A stretch of 64,000 bases of DNA, from positions 620,001 through 684,000 of the forward strand of contig NZ_JALDWJ010000001.1 in assembly GCF_022758295.1 (NCBI RefSeq). The letters are read 5' to 3'. This DNA comes from Lysobacter sp. CFH 32150 (GTDB taxonomy: Bacteria; Pseudomonadota; Gammaproteobacteria; Xanthomonadales; Xanthomonadaceae). Under the pieces are notes generated by a model. The model had not been told where the DNA came from. It saw only the letters and a list, made by a program, of their open reading frames with translations, and searched no databases. The position numbers and the translations under genes were made by a program. Each line of letters starts with the position of its first letter. Position 1 is the first letter of the stretch. This document shows positions 48,723 through 59,132 of the stretch, piece after piece.

Positions 48723-49295
48723 CTATTGGACTTCGTGTTCCGCGGAGAAATAGAAGACGAATTCGCCCGCACCCTGTTCCTGCGTCTGCACCCGGATCGC
48801 CGCGATGTTGCCGCTCGACGATAGCCAGCCTTCGCCGATCGCATCGGCATCCGCGCCGAACTTGAACCAACTGCCGCGCCATCCACGCACCACGATCTTC
48901 GCCTGTTTTCCCGCCGCGAGTTGCAGTACGGAACCGGCACCTTCCGGCACTGCGACATTGCGGCCACCGGTGTCGTCGAGATCTTCCTGCTCGAATGCGA
49001 ACAACGGCTCGTTGTCGGCCTCGACAGTGAAACGCCAGTCGGTCGTGCCAGGCGAACCGTCGTGCTGCACGGCGATGCGATCGACTTGCAAGCGCAGTTT
49101 GTCCGACACCGGCGCAGTTGCGGGTTCCGCTGCCGCTGCCACGGAGGTGGCCGGCTTGCTGTCTGCCTGCTTGTCACCGCGCACGTTGATGTAGACCGTG
49201 GTCAGCGCCGCGATCAACGCTGCCGAACCGGTCAGGATCGCCGGCACATGGGAGATCACCGGCTTCTTGTCGTGGCTTTTGTCGTTATCGGCCAT
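48723..49295 (-). CDS. Hypothetical membrane-anchored protein
   Basis: A 190-residue protein. A hydrophilic N-terminus (MADNDKSHDKKPVISH) is followed by one membrane helix (AILTGSAALIAALTTVYINV), an Ala/Pro-rich linker and a beta-rich domain of about 120 residues (LRLQVDRIAVQHDGSPGTTDWRF; GEFVFYFSAEHEV). The domain would lie in the periplasm. I do not recognise the family. It lies between the hydrolase and gamma-glutamyltransferase genes on the same strand. Confidence 0.7.
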   Translation of the reverse strand: MADNDKSHDKKPVISHVPAILTGSAALIAALTTVYINVRGDKQADSKPATSVAAAAEPATAPVSDKLRLQVDRIAVQHDGSPGTTDWRFTVEADNEPLFAFEQEDLDDTGGRNVAVPEGAGSVLQLAAGKQAKIVVRGWRGSWFKFGADADAIGEGWLSSSGNIAAIRVQTQEQGAGEFVFYFSAEHEVQ

Positions 49296-49308
49296 TGGCG
49301 CCGTTCCG

Positions 49309-51036
49309 TCAGGGTGATGGCGCTGGGAGCACTGCTTTCAACAGTACGTCCGCGCGCCCGCCGGGTTTGCGCGGATCGCTGCCGCCGGACAGCGTATTCG
49401 TACGCTTGTCCCATTGCACGGTCTGCAGATTGCCCCACGTTGGCTCGCCGGCATTCACCGTGTGGCCCATCGCTTGCAGCGCTTGCACCGTCGCCGCGTC
49501 GAGCGCGCCGGGTTCGGCGGAAATCGCGTCAGGGAACCACTGGTGGTGGTAGCGCGGCAAGGCCACGACCGCTTGCGGATCCATACCTGCATCGAAGGCG
49601 AGGATGCCCAACAGCACTTGGGTGATGATGCGGCTGCCGCCAGGTGCGCCGAGCACGATCGCCTTGTCCGGCGATTCGATAAAGCTGGGCGTCATCGAAC
49701 TGAGCATGCGCTTGCCAGGCTTGGGGGCATTGGCCTCGAAGCCCATCACACCGAACGCATTGGGCGTGCCGGGCTTGAGCGCGAAATCGTCCATCTCGTC
49801 GTTGAGCAACACACCCGTGCCCGGCGCGATCATGCCGGAGCCATAGAGCAGGTTGACGGTCTGCGTCGCCGCGACGCGGTTGCCTTCGGCATCGATGATC
49901 GAAAAGTGGGTGGTTTCCTCGTCCTCCAGCGGCGCCGGTTGCCCGGAGAGCAGTGCGCTCGGGGTCGCCTTGTCGGGATGAATCGACGCGCGCAAGCCGG
50001 CGGCGTAATCGCGACTCGTCAGGCGCACGAGCGGGACTTCCACGAAATCGGGATCGCCGAGGTAGATGGTGCGGTCGCGGTAGGCGCGACGCATCGCTTC
50101 GACGACCAGGTGCGTGCGCTGCGGCGCGTCGAGTTTCTGCAAATCCCAGCCGGACAGTATCTGCAGGATCTGCGCCAATGCCACGCCACCGGAGGATGGC
50201 GGCGGCGATGTGGTGATGTCCCAATCACGATATTTCAGGCGCAGCGGCTCGCGTTCGCGCACGCGGTAGCCGGCGAGTTCGTCCGCTCGCCACTTGCCGC
50301 CTTCCTGCTTCACGCCGGCAAGCAACTTCTTCGCGACTTCGCCGCGATAGAAACCGTCGAACCCACGTTCGGCGAGCAGCTCCAACGTACGCGCCAGATC
50401 CGGCTGTTTCAGCGTCTCGCCGACCTTGGGCGCGTCGCCGTCGGCCAGGAAGACCTCGCGGGTGCCGCGGTAACGCTCCATGACCTTGCTGCGGCTGGCG
50501 TAGCCGACGGCCAGGCGTTCGTAGATCGGAAAACCTTCGCGCGCGACGCGGATCGCCGGCGCCAAGGTGGTTTTCAGCGGCAATTTCCCGTACTTCGCGG
50601 CGAGATGCACCAACGCCGCCGGCAAGCCGGGGATACCCGCAGACCACGGACCGTTCTCCGCTCGATCCGGATCGAGTGCGCCGTCCTTATCGAGATAAAC
50701 GTCAGGCGTCGTCGACTCGGGCGCGGTCTCACGCGCATCGATGAATACGTCGCGATTCGCTTTCGCATCGTGCAGCAGAAAGAAACCACCGCCGCCGATG
50801 CCGGACGAAATCGGTTCGACCACCGACAACATCGCCGATGTCGCCACCGCGGCATCGAAGGCGTTGCCACCGGCGCGGATCGCGTCGAGGCCGGCTTCGG
50901 TCGCGAGCGCGTGCGCACTGGCGATCGCGGCGCCCGCCGGATGCTGCTGTGGGGAAACCTCGGCTGCGAAGGCCGCAGGCACCGCCAGCCACAAGGCCAA
51001 CAACCCGCGGCCGGCCACCAACCACCATCGCCTCAT
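49309..51036 (-). CDS. ggt: Gamma-glutamyltransferase
   Basis: A 575-residue secreted N-terminal nucleophile hydrolase acting on glutathione and related gamma-glutamyl compounds. It has a signal peptide and the usual N-terminal block (AVATSAMLSVVEPISSGIGG). The precursor is expected to cleave itself before Thr375 in DEETTHFSIID, which becomes the nucleophile. GSGMIAPGTGVLLNDEMDDF and GAPGGSRII are conserved. The ATG at 51036 overlaps the ferredoxin stop by 4 bp; the longer frame to 51234 is not used. Confidence 0.95.
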   Translation of the reverse strand: MRRWWLVAGRGLLALWLAVPAAFAAEVSPQQHPAGAAIASAHALATEAGLDAIRAGGNAFDAAVATSAMLSVVEPISSGIGGGGFFLLHDAKANRDVFIDARETAPESTTPDVYLDKDGALDPDRAENGPWSAGIPGLPAALVHLAAKYGKLPLKTTLAPAIRVAREGFPIYERLAVGYASRSKVMERYRGTREVFLADGDAPKVGETLKQPDLARTLELLAERGFDGFYRGEVAKKLLAGVKQEGGKWRADELAGYRVREREPLRLKYRDWDITTSPPPSSGGVALAQILQILSGWDLQKLDAPQRTHLVVEAMRRAYRDRTIYLGDPDFVEVPLVRLTSRDYAAGLRASIHPDKATPSALLSGQPAPLEDEETTHFSIIDAEGNRVAATQTVNLLYGSGMIAPGTGVLLNDEMDDFALKPGTPNAFGVMGFEANAPKPGKRMLSSMTPSFIESPDKAIVLGAPGGSRIITQVLLGILAFDAGMDPQAVVALPRYHHQWFPDAISAEPGALDAATVQALQAMGHTVNAGEPTWGNLQTVQWDKRTNTLSGGSDPRKPGGRADVLLKAVLPAPSP

Positions 51037-51287
51037 GCGGACTCCCGCTGCAGCCGCGCCAACTTGGCGAGCAATTGTTCGTTCGATTCCGGATGTTCCG
51101 CATCCGGATCGATGCATTCGACCGGGCATACCACTACGCATTGCGGTTCGTCGTAGTGCCCGACGCATTCGGTACAGCGCGCCGGGTCGATCACATAGAT
51201 GGTTTCGCCCTGCGAGATCGCCTTGTTCGGGCACACGGGCTCGCAGACATCGCAGTTGACGCAGAGCTCATTGATCTTCAGGGACAT
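51033..51287 (-). CDS. yfhL: YfhL-type 2[4Fe-4S] ferredoxin
   Basis: An 84-residue ferredoxin. The two clusters are bound by CVNCDVCEPVCP near the N-terminus and CTECVGHYDEPQCVVVCP, with the longer CxxC(x8)CxxxCP spacing typical of YfhL-like ferredoxins. The ATG at 51287 (MSLKINELC) is chosen over 51323. The neighbouring coaD gene is a frequent partner in proteobacteria. Confidence 0.95.
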   Translation of the reverse strand: MSLKINELCVNCDVCEPVCPNKAISQGETIYVIDPARCTECVGHYDEPQCVVVCPVECIDPDAEHPESNEQLLAKLARLQRESA

Positions 51288-51336
51288 TTCGACTGCGGTG
51301 GCCGCCGGGATGCCGGCGGCCACAGGTACCTCGAGG

Positions 51337-51834
51337 TTATTTGGCTTCGACGAAGGTGTAGTCCACGCCGGCCGGGGTCACGGCAGCCTTGACCCGCTCG
51401 TTGTCGGCGGGAGCGCCGATGAAGAGCACCTTCACGCCCTTCATCGAACCGGAGCCCATTTCGGTGAACGCGGTCACGATCATGTCGGCCATCTTCGCCG
51501 AAGTGGGCGAACCGAACGCAAGCATGTTGCCTTCGATTACGCCGCGGGAGAGGTCGACTTGCAACTTCTCGAGCTGGCGATCGTAGGTGCCCTGGTAATC
51601 GTCGCTGCCTTCGGCCGGCAGGTAGTAGGCGTACGGGTTGCTGACGTCGGCAGGTTTGTTGCGCTTGATCACGTCGACCAGATAGTTCTGCCAGGCGACA
51701 TCGTCGCTGGTGGTCGGCGCAGTCAGCGGCGCGGCTTCTACCGGCTTCGGCGCTTCTTCCTTCTTGCAAGCGGTGAACGACAGCGCCAGCAGCGCGCTCA
51801 TTACGAACAACATCGGGCGGGTCAGCTTGGTCAT
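51337..51834 (-). CDS. Hypothetical lipoprotein
   Basis: A 165-residue protein with a lipoprotein signal (lipobox FTAC, Cys23) followed by KKEEAPKP, a charged linker and an alpha/beta-like domain (WQNYLVDVIKRNKP; DRQLEKLQVDLSRGV; VKVLFIGAPADNERV). The lack of Asp at +2 predicts outer-membrane sorting. I do not recognise the fold. It lies between the ferredoxin and coaD genes in the same direction. Confidence 0.75.
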   Translation of the reverse strand: MTKLTRPMLFVMSALLALSFTACKKEEAPKPVEAAPLTAPTTSDDVAWQNYLVDVIKRNKPADVSNPYAYYLPAEGSDDYQGTYDRQLEKLQVDLSRGVIEGNMLAFGSPTSAKMADMIVTAFTEMGSGSMKGVKVLFIGAPADNERVKAAVTPAGVDYTFVEAK

Positions 51835-51852
51835 GGTGTGTCCCCCATCAAG

Positions 51853-52979
<1,127 letters not shown>

Positions 52980-53047
52980 CCGGAGGCGCGAGGGGTGGGT
53001 GCTACCATGCCGCCATTCTCCCCCATTCAGTCCTTACGCCAGACCTC

Positions 53048-54112
53048 ATGGTCAGCTGGTTCCGACGCAAGAAGCCCGACGCGCCCGAGAGCGTGTCCAT
53101 TACGGCCTCGCCCTCCCCGACCGACATCCCGGTTCCCGCTCCTTCCGTAGACCCGATCGAACTGCCCGAAGCCGAAACGGCCCCGGCCGCACCCGGCAAA
53201 CCGGGCTGGCGCGAACGTTTGCGGGGCAGCACGTTCGCGCGCAGCTTCGGCAGCCTGTTCTCGCGCCATCCGAAGCTCGATGACGACCTGATCGACGAGA
53301 TCGAAACCGCGTTGCTGACTGCGGACGTCGGCATTGCCGCGACCACGCAGTTGCTCGAAGGCCTGCGCCAGCGCATGAAGCGGCGCGAATTCGCGGATGC
53401 CGACGCGTTGTTGCGGGCATTGCGCAATGAACTGATCGCGATGCTGGCGCCGGTGGCGCAACCACTGGTGATCGACAGCAACGCCAGGCCGTTCGTCGTG
53501 CTCACCGTCGGCGTCAACGGCGTCGGCAAGACCACCACCATCGGCAAGCTGGCGCGTCGATTCCGCGACGAGAACCGCTCGCTGATGCTGGCCGCCGGCG
53601 ACACCTTCCGCGCCGCGGCCGTCGCGCAACTGCAAGCCTGGGGCGAGCGCAACGGCGTTCCCGTCGTCGCACAGGGCCAGAACGCCGATGCCGCCTCGGT
53701 CGCGTTCGATGCGCTGCAGGCAGCGAAGGCACGCGGCACCGAAGTGCTGATCGCCGACACCGCCGGTCGCCTGCACACGCAGCAGGGTCTGATGGCGGAA
53801 CTCGGCAAGATCCGCCGCGTGCTGGGCAAACTCGACGCGACCGCGCCGCATGAAGTGTTGATGGTGATCGATGGCACCACCGGCCAGAACGCGCTGTCGC
53901 AACTGCGCCAGTTCAATGCCGCCGTTGGCGTGACTGGCCTGGTCGTCACCAAGCTCGACGGCACCGCCAAGGGCGGCGTGGTGTTTGCGTTGGCGCGCGA
54001 ATTCGGCATCCCGATCCGTTACGCCGGCATCGGTGAACGGCCGGAAGACCTGCGCGTGTTCGATGCCGAAGCGTTCGTCGACGCATTGTTGCCGGAGACC
54101 TTGGGCAACTAA
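53048..54112 (+). CDS. ftsY: Signal recognition particle receptor FtsY
   Basis: A 354-residue GTPase receptor for co-translational membrane targeting. The N-terminal acidic/proline-rich A domain (residues 1-60) is short. The NG domain has GVNGVGKTTTIGKLARR (G1), DTFRAAAVAQL, DTAGRLHTQ (G3) and TKLDGTAKGG (G4). The ATG at 53048 (MVSWFRRKK) is chosen. Its stop overlaps the start of the AsmA-like gene by one base. Confidence 0.97.
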   Translation: MVSWFRRKKPDAPESVSITASPSPTDIPVPAPSVDPIELPEAETAPAAPGKPGWRERLRGSTFARSFGSLFSRHPKLDDDLIDEIETALLTADVGIAATTQLLEGLRQRMKRREFADADALLRALRNELIAMLAPVAQPLVIDSNARPFVVLTVGVNGVGKTTTIGKLARRFRDENRSLMLAAGDTFRAAAVAQLQAWGERNGVPVVAQGQNADAASVAFDALQAAKARGTEVLIADTAGRLHTQQGLMAELGKIRRVLGKLDATAPHEVLMVIDGTTGQNALSQLRQFNAAVGVTGLVVTKLDGTAKGGVVFALAREFGIPIRYAGIGERPEDLRVFDAEAFVDALLPETLGN

Positions 54113-55344
54113 TGATGCGGCGGCGCATCTGGCTGATCACGCTGGGCGCGGCCGCGCTCCTGCTCGTCTTCGCGCTGCGTTGGCTCGCACTGCCCCCGCA
54201 GGTATCCGGATTCATCGTCGATCGGATCGGCCGATCGCTCGGCCTCGAGATCACTGCTGGCGGTGCCAGCGAATACCGCCTGCGCGGCACGCCACTGCTG
54301 GTGTTGCGCGACGTCGTGGTACGCGAACATGGCCAGCCGCCCCTGTTGCGCGCGCGCCGCATCTACGTGGCGCTGCCCTGGTCCACCATCCGTGCTGGTG
54401 GCGAGGAACTCATCGCACAACGCATCGAACTCGATGCCCCGCAATTCGACCTGCCCGCGCTGCAACGCTGGCTGGCAAAACGACCACCGGCGAAGAAGCG
54501 CACCCCCACGCTCACCAAAGGCCTGCGCATCCGCGACGGCCTGATCATCAACGACGACTGGCGCATCGATGGCATCGATGTACAACTGCCTTCGTTGCTG
54601 CCGGAAAAGCCGCTCAACGCACGGATCCGCGGCCGCTACCTCGATGCGCCGACCTCGATTCCATTCGATCTCGCCGTCGCCCTGACGCGTCCTGGCAACG
54701 ACGCCGGCCTCGCCGTGATCGGTCCGTTGACGATCCAGCACGACGACTGGCGCATGCCCGCGCACGTCCACCTGTCGGGACCGCTGCATATCGGCGACGA
54801 CGACTTGCGCATCACTCCCGCGCGCTTGGCGATGTCAGCGCGTTATCACCAAGGGGAAACCGATTTGTCGTTCGTGCTCGGCCTGTATGGACCGCTGCAT
54901 TTCGACGAAGCGACCTGGTCGCTGGCGCCGGCTGGCATGGCACTGCGGGGACGCGATGTGATGCCCACACTCGACGCGCGCGGCGCGCTCGCACTCGGCC
55001 GCAGGCTGGTGCTGCAACTCGAGGGCAAGTTGGCGGAGTGGCCGCAGGCGTGGCCGACTTTGCCACCGCCGCTCGGGCAATCGACAGCACCGCTGCCGTT
55101 CGCACTGCGCTACGTCGGCAAACCGGACCTGACAGAAATTGTCGCGCTGCAGTTGCAGCGCGACGACACCCGTTTCGACGGTCGTTTCCGCCTGCAGGAA
55201 GTCAGTGCATGGATCGACGCGGGCAATGGCTCGCCGCTACCGCCGCTGGATGGCAGGCTCAGCACGCCACGCCTGGAGATTTCCGGCGCGCAGCTGCAGG
55301 GCGTCGAAATCACGCTCGACGATCCGACATTGCAAGATGAGTGA
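54112..55344 (+). CDS. AsmA-like membrane-anchored protein
   Basis: A 410-residue protein with one N-terminal membrane helix (RIWLITLGAAALLLVFALRW) and a large, mostly beta-strand periplasmic region. The repeated pattern of short hydrophobic strands (LLVLRDVVVREHG; RRIYVALPW; IAQRIELDAPQFDLPAL) resembles AsmA/TamB-type proteins, which may carry lipids between membranes. Family assignment is by pattern only. It overlaps ftsY by 1 base and mutY by 8 bp, and so lies in an ftsY-asmA-like-mutY-yggX operon. Confidence 0.75.
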   Translation: MMRRRIWLITLGAAALLLVFALRWLALPPQVSGFIVDRIGRSLGLEITAGGASEYRLRGTPLLVLRDVVVREHGQPPLLRARRIYVALPWSTIRAGGEELIAQRIELDAPQFDLPALQRWLAKRPPAKKRTPTLTKGLRIRDGLIINDDWRIDGIDVQLPSLLPEKPLNARIRGRYLDAPTSIPFDLAVALTRPGNDAGLAVIGPLTIQHDDWRMPAHVHLSGPLHIGDDDLRITPARLAMSARYHQGETDLSFVLGLYGPLHFDEATWSLAPAGMALRGRDVMPTLDARGALALGRRLVLQLEGKLAEWPQAWPTLPPPLGQSTAPLPFALRYVGKPDLTEIVALQLQRDDTRFDGRFRLQEVSAWIDAGNGSPLPPLDGRLSTPRLEISGAQLQGVEITLDDPTLQDE

Positions 55345-56392
55345 CGATTTCGCCATTAGGTTGCTGGCGTGGTTCGACGTCTCCGGCCGCCACGATCTGC
55401 CCTGGCAGCATCCGCGCGCGCCGTATCGCGTGTGGCTGTCGGAAATCATGCTGCAGCAGACCCAGGTGCAGGTGGTGATTCCGTACTTCGAACGCTTCGT
55501 CGCGGCGTTGCCGGATCTGCCTGCGCTCGCCGCCGCACCGCTCGACGACGTGCTGGCACTGTGGTCTGGGCTCGGCTACTACGCCCGCGCGCGCAACCTG
55601 CATGCCGCGGCAAAGCTGTGCGTCGAACGCCACGACGGCGATTTGCCGCGCGACCTCGATGCGCTGACCGCCCTGCCCGGCATCGGCCGCAGCACCGCCG
55701 GAGCGATCCTCGCCCAAGCCTGGGGCGATCGCTGCGCCATCCTCGACGGCAACGTCAAGCGCGTGCTCTCGCGCGTGCACGGGATTGCAGGTTGGCCGGG
55801 ACTGCCGGCGATCGAAAAACAGCTGTGGGCGATCGCCGAAGCGCAGCTGCCGCACGCGCGCCTCGCTGACTACACCCAGGCGCAGATGGATTTTGGCGCA
55901 ACCCTGTGCACCCGCCACGACCCGGCCTGCGTGATTTGTCCGATGCAGCGCGATTGCATCGCCCTGCGCGACGGCCGCGTCGCCGAGCTGCCGACACCGA
56001 AGCCGGGCAAACCGTTGCCGGAACGACGCACGCTGGTGCTGTGGGCCGAAGACAGCGCTGGCCGCGTCCTGCTGCAACGACGCCCACCGGTCGGCATCTG
56101 GGCCGCGCTCTGGTCGCTACCCGAGCACGACGACCATGACGCCGCACGCCACTGGTTCGACGCCCACCTCGGCGGCGACTACGACCATGCCGAACCGCTA
56201 CAGGCGATCGTGCATGGCTTCACCCATTACCGCCTGCAGATCCAGCCGCTGCGCTGGCGCGGCGCCGAGGCGAAACCTGCGGTAGGCGATAATGTCGACC
56301 TGCGCTGGGTGGCGCGCGACGAACTCGTCGCGCTCGGCATCCCGGCGCCGATCCGAAAGCTGTTGGAAAACACGCAACTACCAGAAGGCTGA
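55337..56392 (+). CDS. mutY: A/G-specific adenine DNA glycosylase
   Basis: A 351-residue repair enzyme that removes adenine opposite 8-oxoguanine. It has the catalytic Glu in LSEIMLQQTQV, the helix-hairpin-helix LPGIGRSTAGAIL, the catalytic Asp in ILDGNVKRVLSR and the iron-sulfur loop C-x6-C-x2-C-x5-C (CTRHDPACVICPMQRDC). The C-terminal NUDIX-like domain with FTHYRLQI reads 8-oxoG. ATG 55337 overlaps the AsmA-like gene by 8 bp; yggX follows 3 bp later, a conserved pair. Confidence 0.97.
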   Translation: MSDDFAIRLLAWFDVSGRHDLPWQHPRAPYRVWLSEIMLQQTQVQVVIPYFERFVAALPDLPALAAAPLDDVLALWSGLGYYARARNLHAAAKLCVERHDGDLPRDLDALTALPGIGRSTAGAILAQAWGDRCAILDGNVKRVLSRVHGIAGWPGLPAIEKQLWAIAEAQLPHARLADYTQAQMDFGATLCTRHDPACVICPMQRDCIALRDGRVAELPTPKPGKPLPERRTLVLWAEDSAGRVLLQRRPPVGIWAALWSLPEHDDHDAARHWFDAHLGGDYDHAEPLQAIVHGFTHYRLQIQPLRWRGAEAKPAVGDNVDLRWVARDELVALGIPAPIRKLLENTQLPEG

Positions 56393-56395
56393 GCG

Positions 56396-56695
56396 ATGCC
56401 GCGTACCCCGACTTCAAGAAAAGTGTTCTGCCAAGTCGATCAACGCGAGACCGAAGGCCTCGACTTCGTGCCGTGGCCGGGCGAACTCGGCAAGCGCGTG
56501 TTCGCGCACATCGGCAAACCCGCGTGGCAGCGCTGGCTGGCCCACCAGACCATGCTGATCAACGAGAACCGCCTGTCTCCCCTAGACCCCAAGCATCGCG
56601 CGATGCTCGAGGTCGAGATGGAGAAGTTCCTGTTCGGGGCTGGCGCCGAGAAGCCTGCGGGCTTCGTGCCGGAAGATCAGGTACCGGAAGGCTGA
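56396..56695 (+). CDS. yggX: Oxidative damage protection protein YggX
   Basis: A 99-residue Fe(II)-trafficking/oxidative-stress protein. Family blocks: [45 protein letters not shown] and MEKFLFG. The conserved Cys is in VFC. It begins 3 bp after mutY, a standard neighbour since YggX protects iron-sulfur enzymes such as MutY. Its 3' end overlaps a convergent lipoprotein gene by 19 bp. Confidence 0.96.
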   Translation: MPRTPTSRKVFCQVDQRETEGLDFVPWPGELGKRVFAHIGKPAWQRWLAHQTMLINENRLSPLDPKHRAMLEVEMEKFLFGAGAEKPAGFVPEDQVPEG

Positions 56696-57087
56696 GCTTT
56701 TCCAGCAGCACGCAGGGCCATCGCATCGACCGGACGGATTTCCTCGATCCGGCAACTCAGTCCCCCGCCGACGGTGACCCGGTCGAAACCGCTGCTGACG
56801 TAGCCGGCTTGCGAGCTCACAAGCAGTACCGGCGAACCGCCACCGAAGTCCAGGCACGGGCCCGACAGGCGCATCAGCCACACTTCCTTGGGCCGCATGG
56901 TCAATACGATGTGTTCGTCATCGACCTCTTCCCAACCGATTGGGTTGTAGTAGTGGATCCGCTTGACCGGCGTGCCGGCGTGCGCCTGGTAGAGCGCCAA
57001 CCTCTCCTCGCGCGTTTCGTGCGCCATGCAGCCGGCGAAAAAGAGCACGCTGGACAGGGCAAGCAATGCGGTGCGAATGCTTTTCAT
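56677..57087 (-). CDS. DUF6491-like lipoprotein
   Basis: A 136-residue protein with a lipoprotein signal (lipobox FAGC, Cys20). The mature part contains [25 protein letters not shown] and [13 protein letters not shown], the pattern of DUF6491 proteins found in Xanthomonadales. The two Cys (CLDF, LSCRI) may form a disulfide. Function unknown. Convergent 19-bp overlap with yggX. Confidence 0.8.
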   Translation of the reverse strand: MKSIRTALLALSSVLFFAGCMAHETREERLALYQAHAGTPVKRIHYYNPIGWEEVDDEHIVLTMRPKEVWLMRLSGPCLDFGGGSPVLLVSSQAGYVSSGFDRVTVGGGLSCRIEEIRPVDAMALRAAGKAQPSGT

Positions 57088-57193
57088 GGCGAACTCCTTT
57101 CGATGGATGCCTCAAACGCATGATGCACTTGCCGAAAGCACGCGGAAGCCGGGCCGGGATTGCCGTTCAGCCTTGAGTTCGTCCCCCTCCGGC

Positions 57194-57222
57194 TTGCCCG
57201 GACTCGCCTGCCCCCGTATCAT
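57194..57222 (+). promoter_or_regulatory. Sigma-70-type promoter of tRNA-Phe
   Basis: TTGCCC (57194-57199), 17-bp spacer, TATCAT (57217-57222), then 12 bp to the first base of the tRNA. Spacing is ideal for the housekeeping sigma factor. Confidence 0.75.
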
Positions 57223-57234
57223 GCCGGGCTCGCT

Positions 57235-57310
57235 GGCCGAGTAGCTCAGTTGGTAGAGCAGGGGATTGAAAATCCCCGTGTCGGCGGTTCGATTCCGTCC
57301 TCGGCCACCA
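57235..57310 (+). tRNA. tRNA-Phe (anticodon GAA)
   Basis: A 76-base cloverleaf with encoded CCA. The acceptor stem is GGCCGAG/CTCGGCC, the D arm AGCTCAGTTGGTAGAGC, the anticodon stem GGGGA/TCCCC with loop TTGAAAA (anticodon GAA at 57268-57270), and the T arm contains GGTTCGATTCC. It is the only RNA gene found in the window and marks the left edge of an accessory-looking region. Confidence 0.98.
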
Positions 57311-57322
57311 CGCGATACCCGC

Positions 57323-57358
57323 GCCCTGCATAGGTTTCAGCCTATGTGGGGCGTTTTT
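57323..57358 (+). terminator. Terminator of tRNA-Phe
   Basis: A 12-bp stem with two mismatches, gccctgcatagg/cctatgtggggc, followed by G and five T. It lies 13 bp after the tRNA. Confidence 0.8.
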
Positions 57359-57505
57359 CTTTGCGAGTCTAGACCCAGCGCGTCTGGATCGAAGCCATCC
57401 CGATTGCGACTCCTCATTTCGGCCGCGCACGAGGCAACGGCCTGGTCGCTGCCTGTTACCCGTTTTCTGACGAAATCGGGGCACGGACATGCCCGGGGAG
57501 GAAGC

Positions 57506-59092
57506 ATGGGCAACACACGGATCGTCACCTGGGCCTTGGCAAGCGCGGCCCTGCTCCCCGGCGTGGCTGCATCGCAGACTGCCACGCAGACACAGTCCGT
57601 CGGCACCATCAGCACCTATAACTACGCCTACGACGGGCGGCGCAACGATGCGTACCAGACACGGATCACCGCCACCGTGGACGGGGCGACATTCCTCTAC
57701 GACCAGCTCTTCTACGGGCAGTTGGCCGATGCGCAAGCCCAGGCGGGGCTCGCCGAAGCCGGAGCGGTACGCGGTGTCGCCGTCCAAGGCGCGCCTGGCG
57801 TCATCGTCTGGAGTGGCGCCGAGCTGATCGATTCCTACGAGGAGTTGATCGACAGCTTCACCGACATCTCCATCACCACGCTGGCGCCGACGTTCATTAC
57901 GACGGTGCAGACCACGACCGGCGATGCGCCGAACAACGTCGTCTACACCGGCGACCGCGGCAGCTGCTTCGATACCGGCGTGAGCGGCGCGACCAATTAC
58001 GCGCCCTTCGATGGCGCTTTCGCCAATTGCGACACCTATGAAGAAGTCATCGTCGCGTCCGGCACGATCAACACCAACACCCATACGTCGACGATCATCG
58101 AGACGCTCGAGACCTGGTTCACCAACTACGACTACCTGAACTTCGCGCATTACCAGTTGACCGGCCAGATGGTCCTGATCGGCACCGTGCATCCCGGCGT
58201 GCAGACCGGGCTGTTCGAAAGCGGCGCGCGTTTCTCCGGGCGACTGCTCGACGCGCCCGTGCCGGAAGCAGGCGGCCGCGCGTGGATCGAAGGGCATGAC
58301 GGGCATTCCGAGAGCCGAAGCGAAGGCAGCGTGGTGGGCAATCGGCGTTCGATGTCGGGAATGACGGGTGGACTAGTCTTCGCGGCGAACGATCGCTGGC
58401 GCTTCGGTCTCGGCGTGGATCGCACCGACTACGGCATCGACGTGGTGGGCGCGCCCGAAGATGCCGATCTCGACCTGACGCAGTTCGGTGTGCATGCCGG
58501 CTATGGCACCGGTCGCTGGTTTGCCAACCTTGCCGTATCGCATGCGCGTGGCGAAGCCGATACCCGCCATGGCAATGCATCGATGGGTGGCGTTTCGACG
58601 GCGAAGTACGACATCGCGTCGAATGCGGCCGTGATGGAGTTCGGCTATCGGCTGCAGGCACGCGACTGGCAGGTCGTGCCGCAGGCGGGAATCGAGTGGG
58701 TGGAGGCGAAAACCGATGGCTTCTCCGAACAGGGCGGCATTGCCCTGGTCGCGGACCAGCATTCGGTCGAACGTTCACGCGCCTGGGCTGGACTCGAGGT
58801 CGGCCGCCAATGGCAATGGGCGCAACAGCGGTCGCTTGCGATCAGCATGCGCGCGCGGCTTTTGTCCGTATTGTCCGGTGAAGACAGGCTACTGCCCGTC
58901 GCCCTCGCGACGGCTCGCAACGAAGCCTTGATGATCACCGGTCCCGATGAAAACTCGACCGGCGGCGAACTCGGATTCGCGGCGATTCTCGGACTGGGCG
59001 GACGGGTCTCGCTCTACCTCGCCGCGCAAGCCCACCGCAACGGCGACGATGACGCGCACGGCGTCCAGGCAGGCGTGCAGTTCGGCTGGTGA
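57506..59092 (+). CDS. Autotransporter-type outer membrane protein with short passenger
   Basis: A 528-residue protein with a Sec signal peptide (cleavage near GVAASQT). Residues about 25-245 form a passenger rich in Thr, Tyr and Asp (TYNYAYDGRRNDAYQ; ELIDSYEELIDSFTDIS; two Cys near 160-180) that I cannot classify and that lacks the usual beta-helix repeats. From about residue 255 the alternating strands (GGLVFAANDRWRFGLGVDRTDYG; YRLQARDWQVVPQAGIEWVEA; terminal QAGVQFGW) form an autotransporter-type beta-barrel. ATG 57506 is preceded by GGGGAGGA. It stands alone next to the tRNA gene. Confidence 0.82.
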   Translation: MGNTRIVTWALASAALLPGVAASQTATQTQSVGTISTYNYAYDGRRNDAYQTRITATVDGATFLYDQLFYGQLADAQAQAGLAEAGAVRGVAVQGAPGVIVWSGAELIDSYEELIDSFTDISITTLAPTFITTVQTTTGDAPNNVVYTGDRGSCFDTGVSGATNYAPFDGAFANCDTYEEVIVASGTINTNTHTSTIIETLETWFTNYDYLNFAHYQLTGQMVLIGTVHPGVQTGLFESGARFSGRLLDAPVPEAGGRAWIEGHDGHSESRSEGSVVGNRRSMSGMTGGLVFAANDRWRFGLGVDRTDYGIDVVGAPEDADLDLTQFGVHAGYGTGRWFANLAVSHARGEADTRHGNASMGGVSTAKYDIASNAAVMEFGYRLQARDWQVVPQAGIEWVEAKTDGFSEQGGIALVADQHSVERSRAWAGLEVGRQWQWAQQRSLAISMRARLLSVLSGEDRLLPVALATARNEALMITGPDENSTGGELGFAAILGLGGRVSLYLAAQAHRNGDDDAHGVQAGVQFGW

Positions 59093-59132
59093 TCGAATCG
59101 AAGCGGTGAGGTCATTGCGACGTCACCACGCA

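Noticed and set aside
57311..57505. Upstream part of the open frame (from 57266) preceding the autotransporter-like gene
   Set aside because: It begins inside the tRNA gene and passes through its terminator; ATG 57506 has a strong ribosome site and signal peptide.
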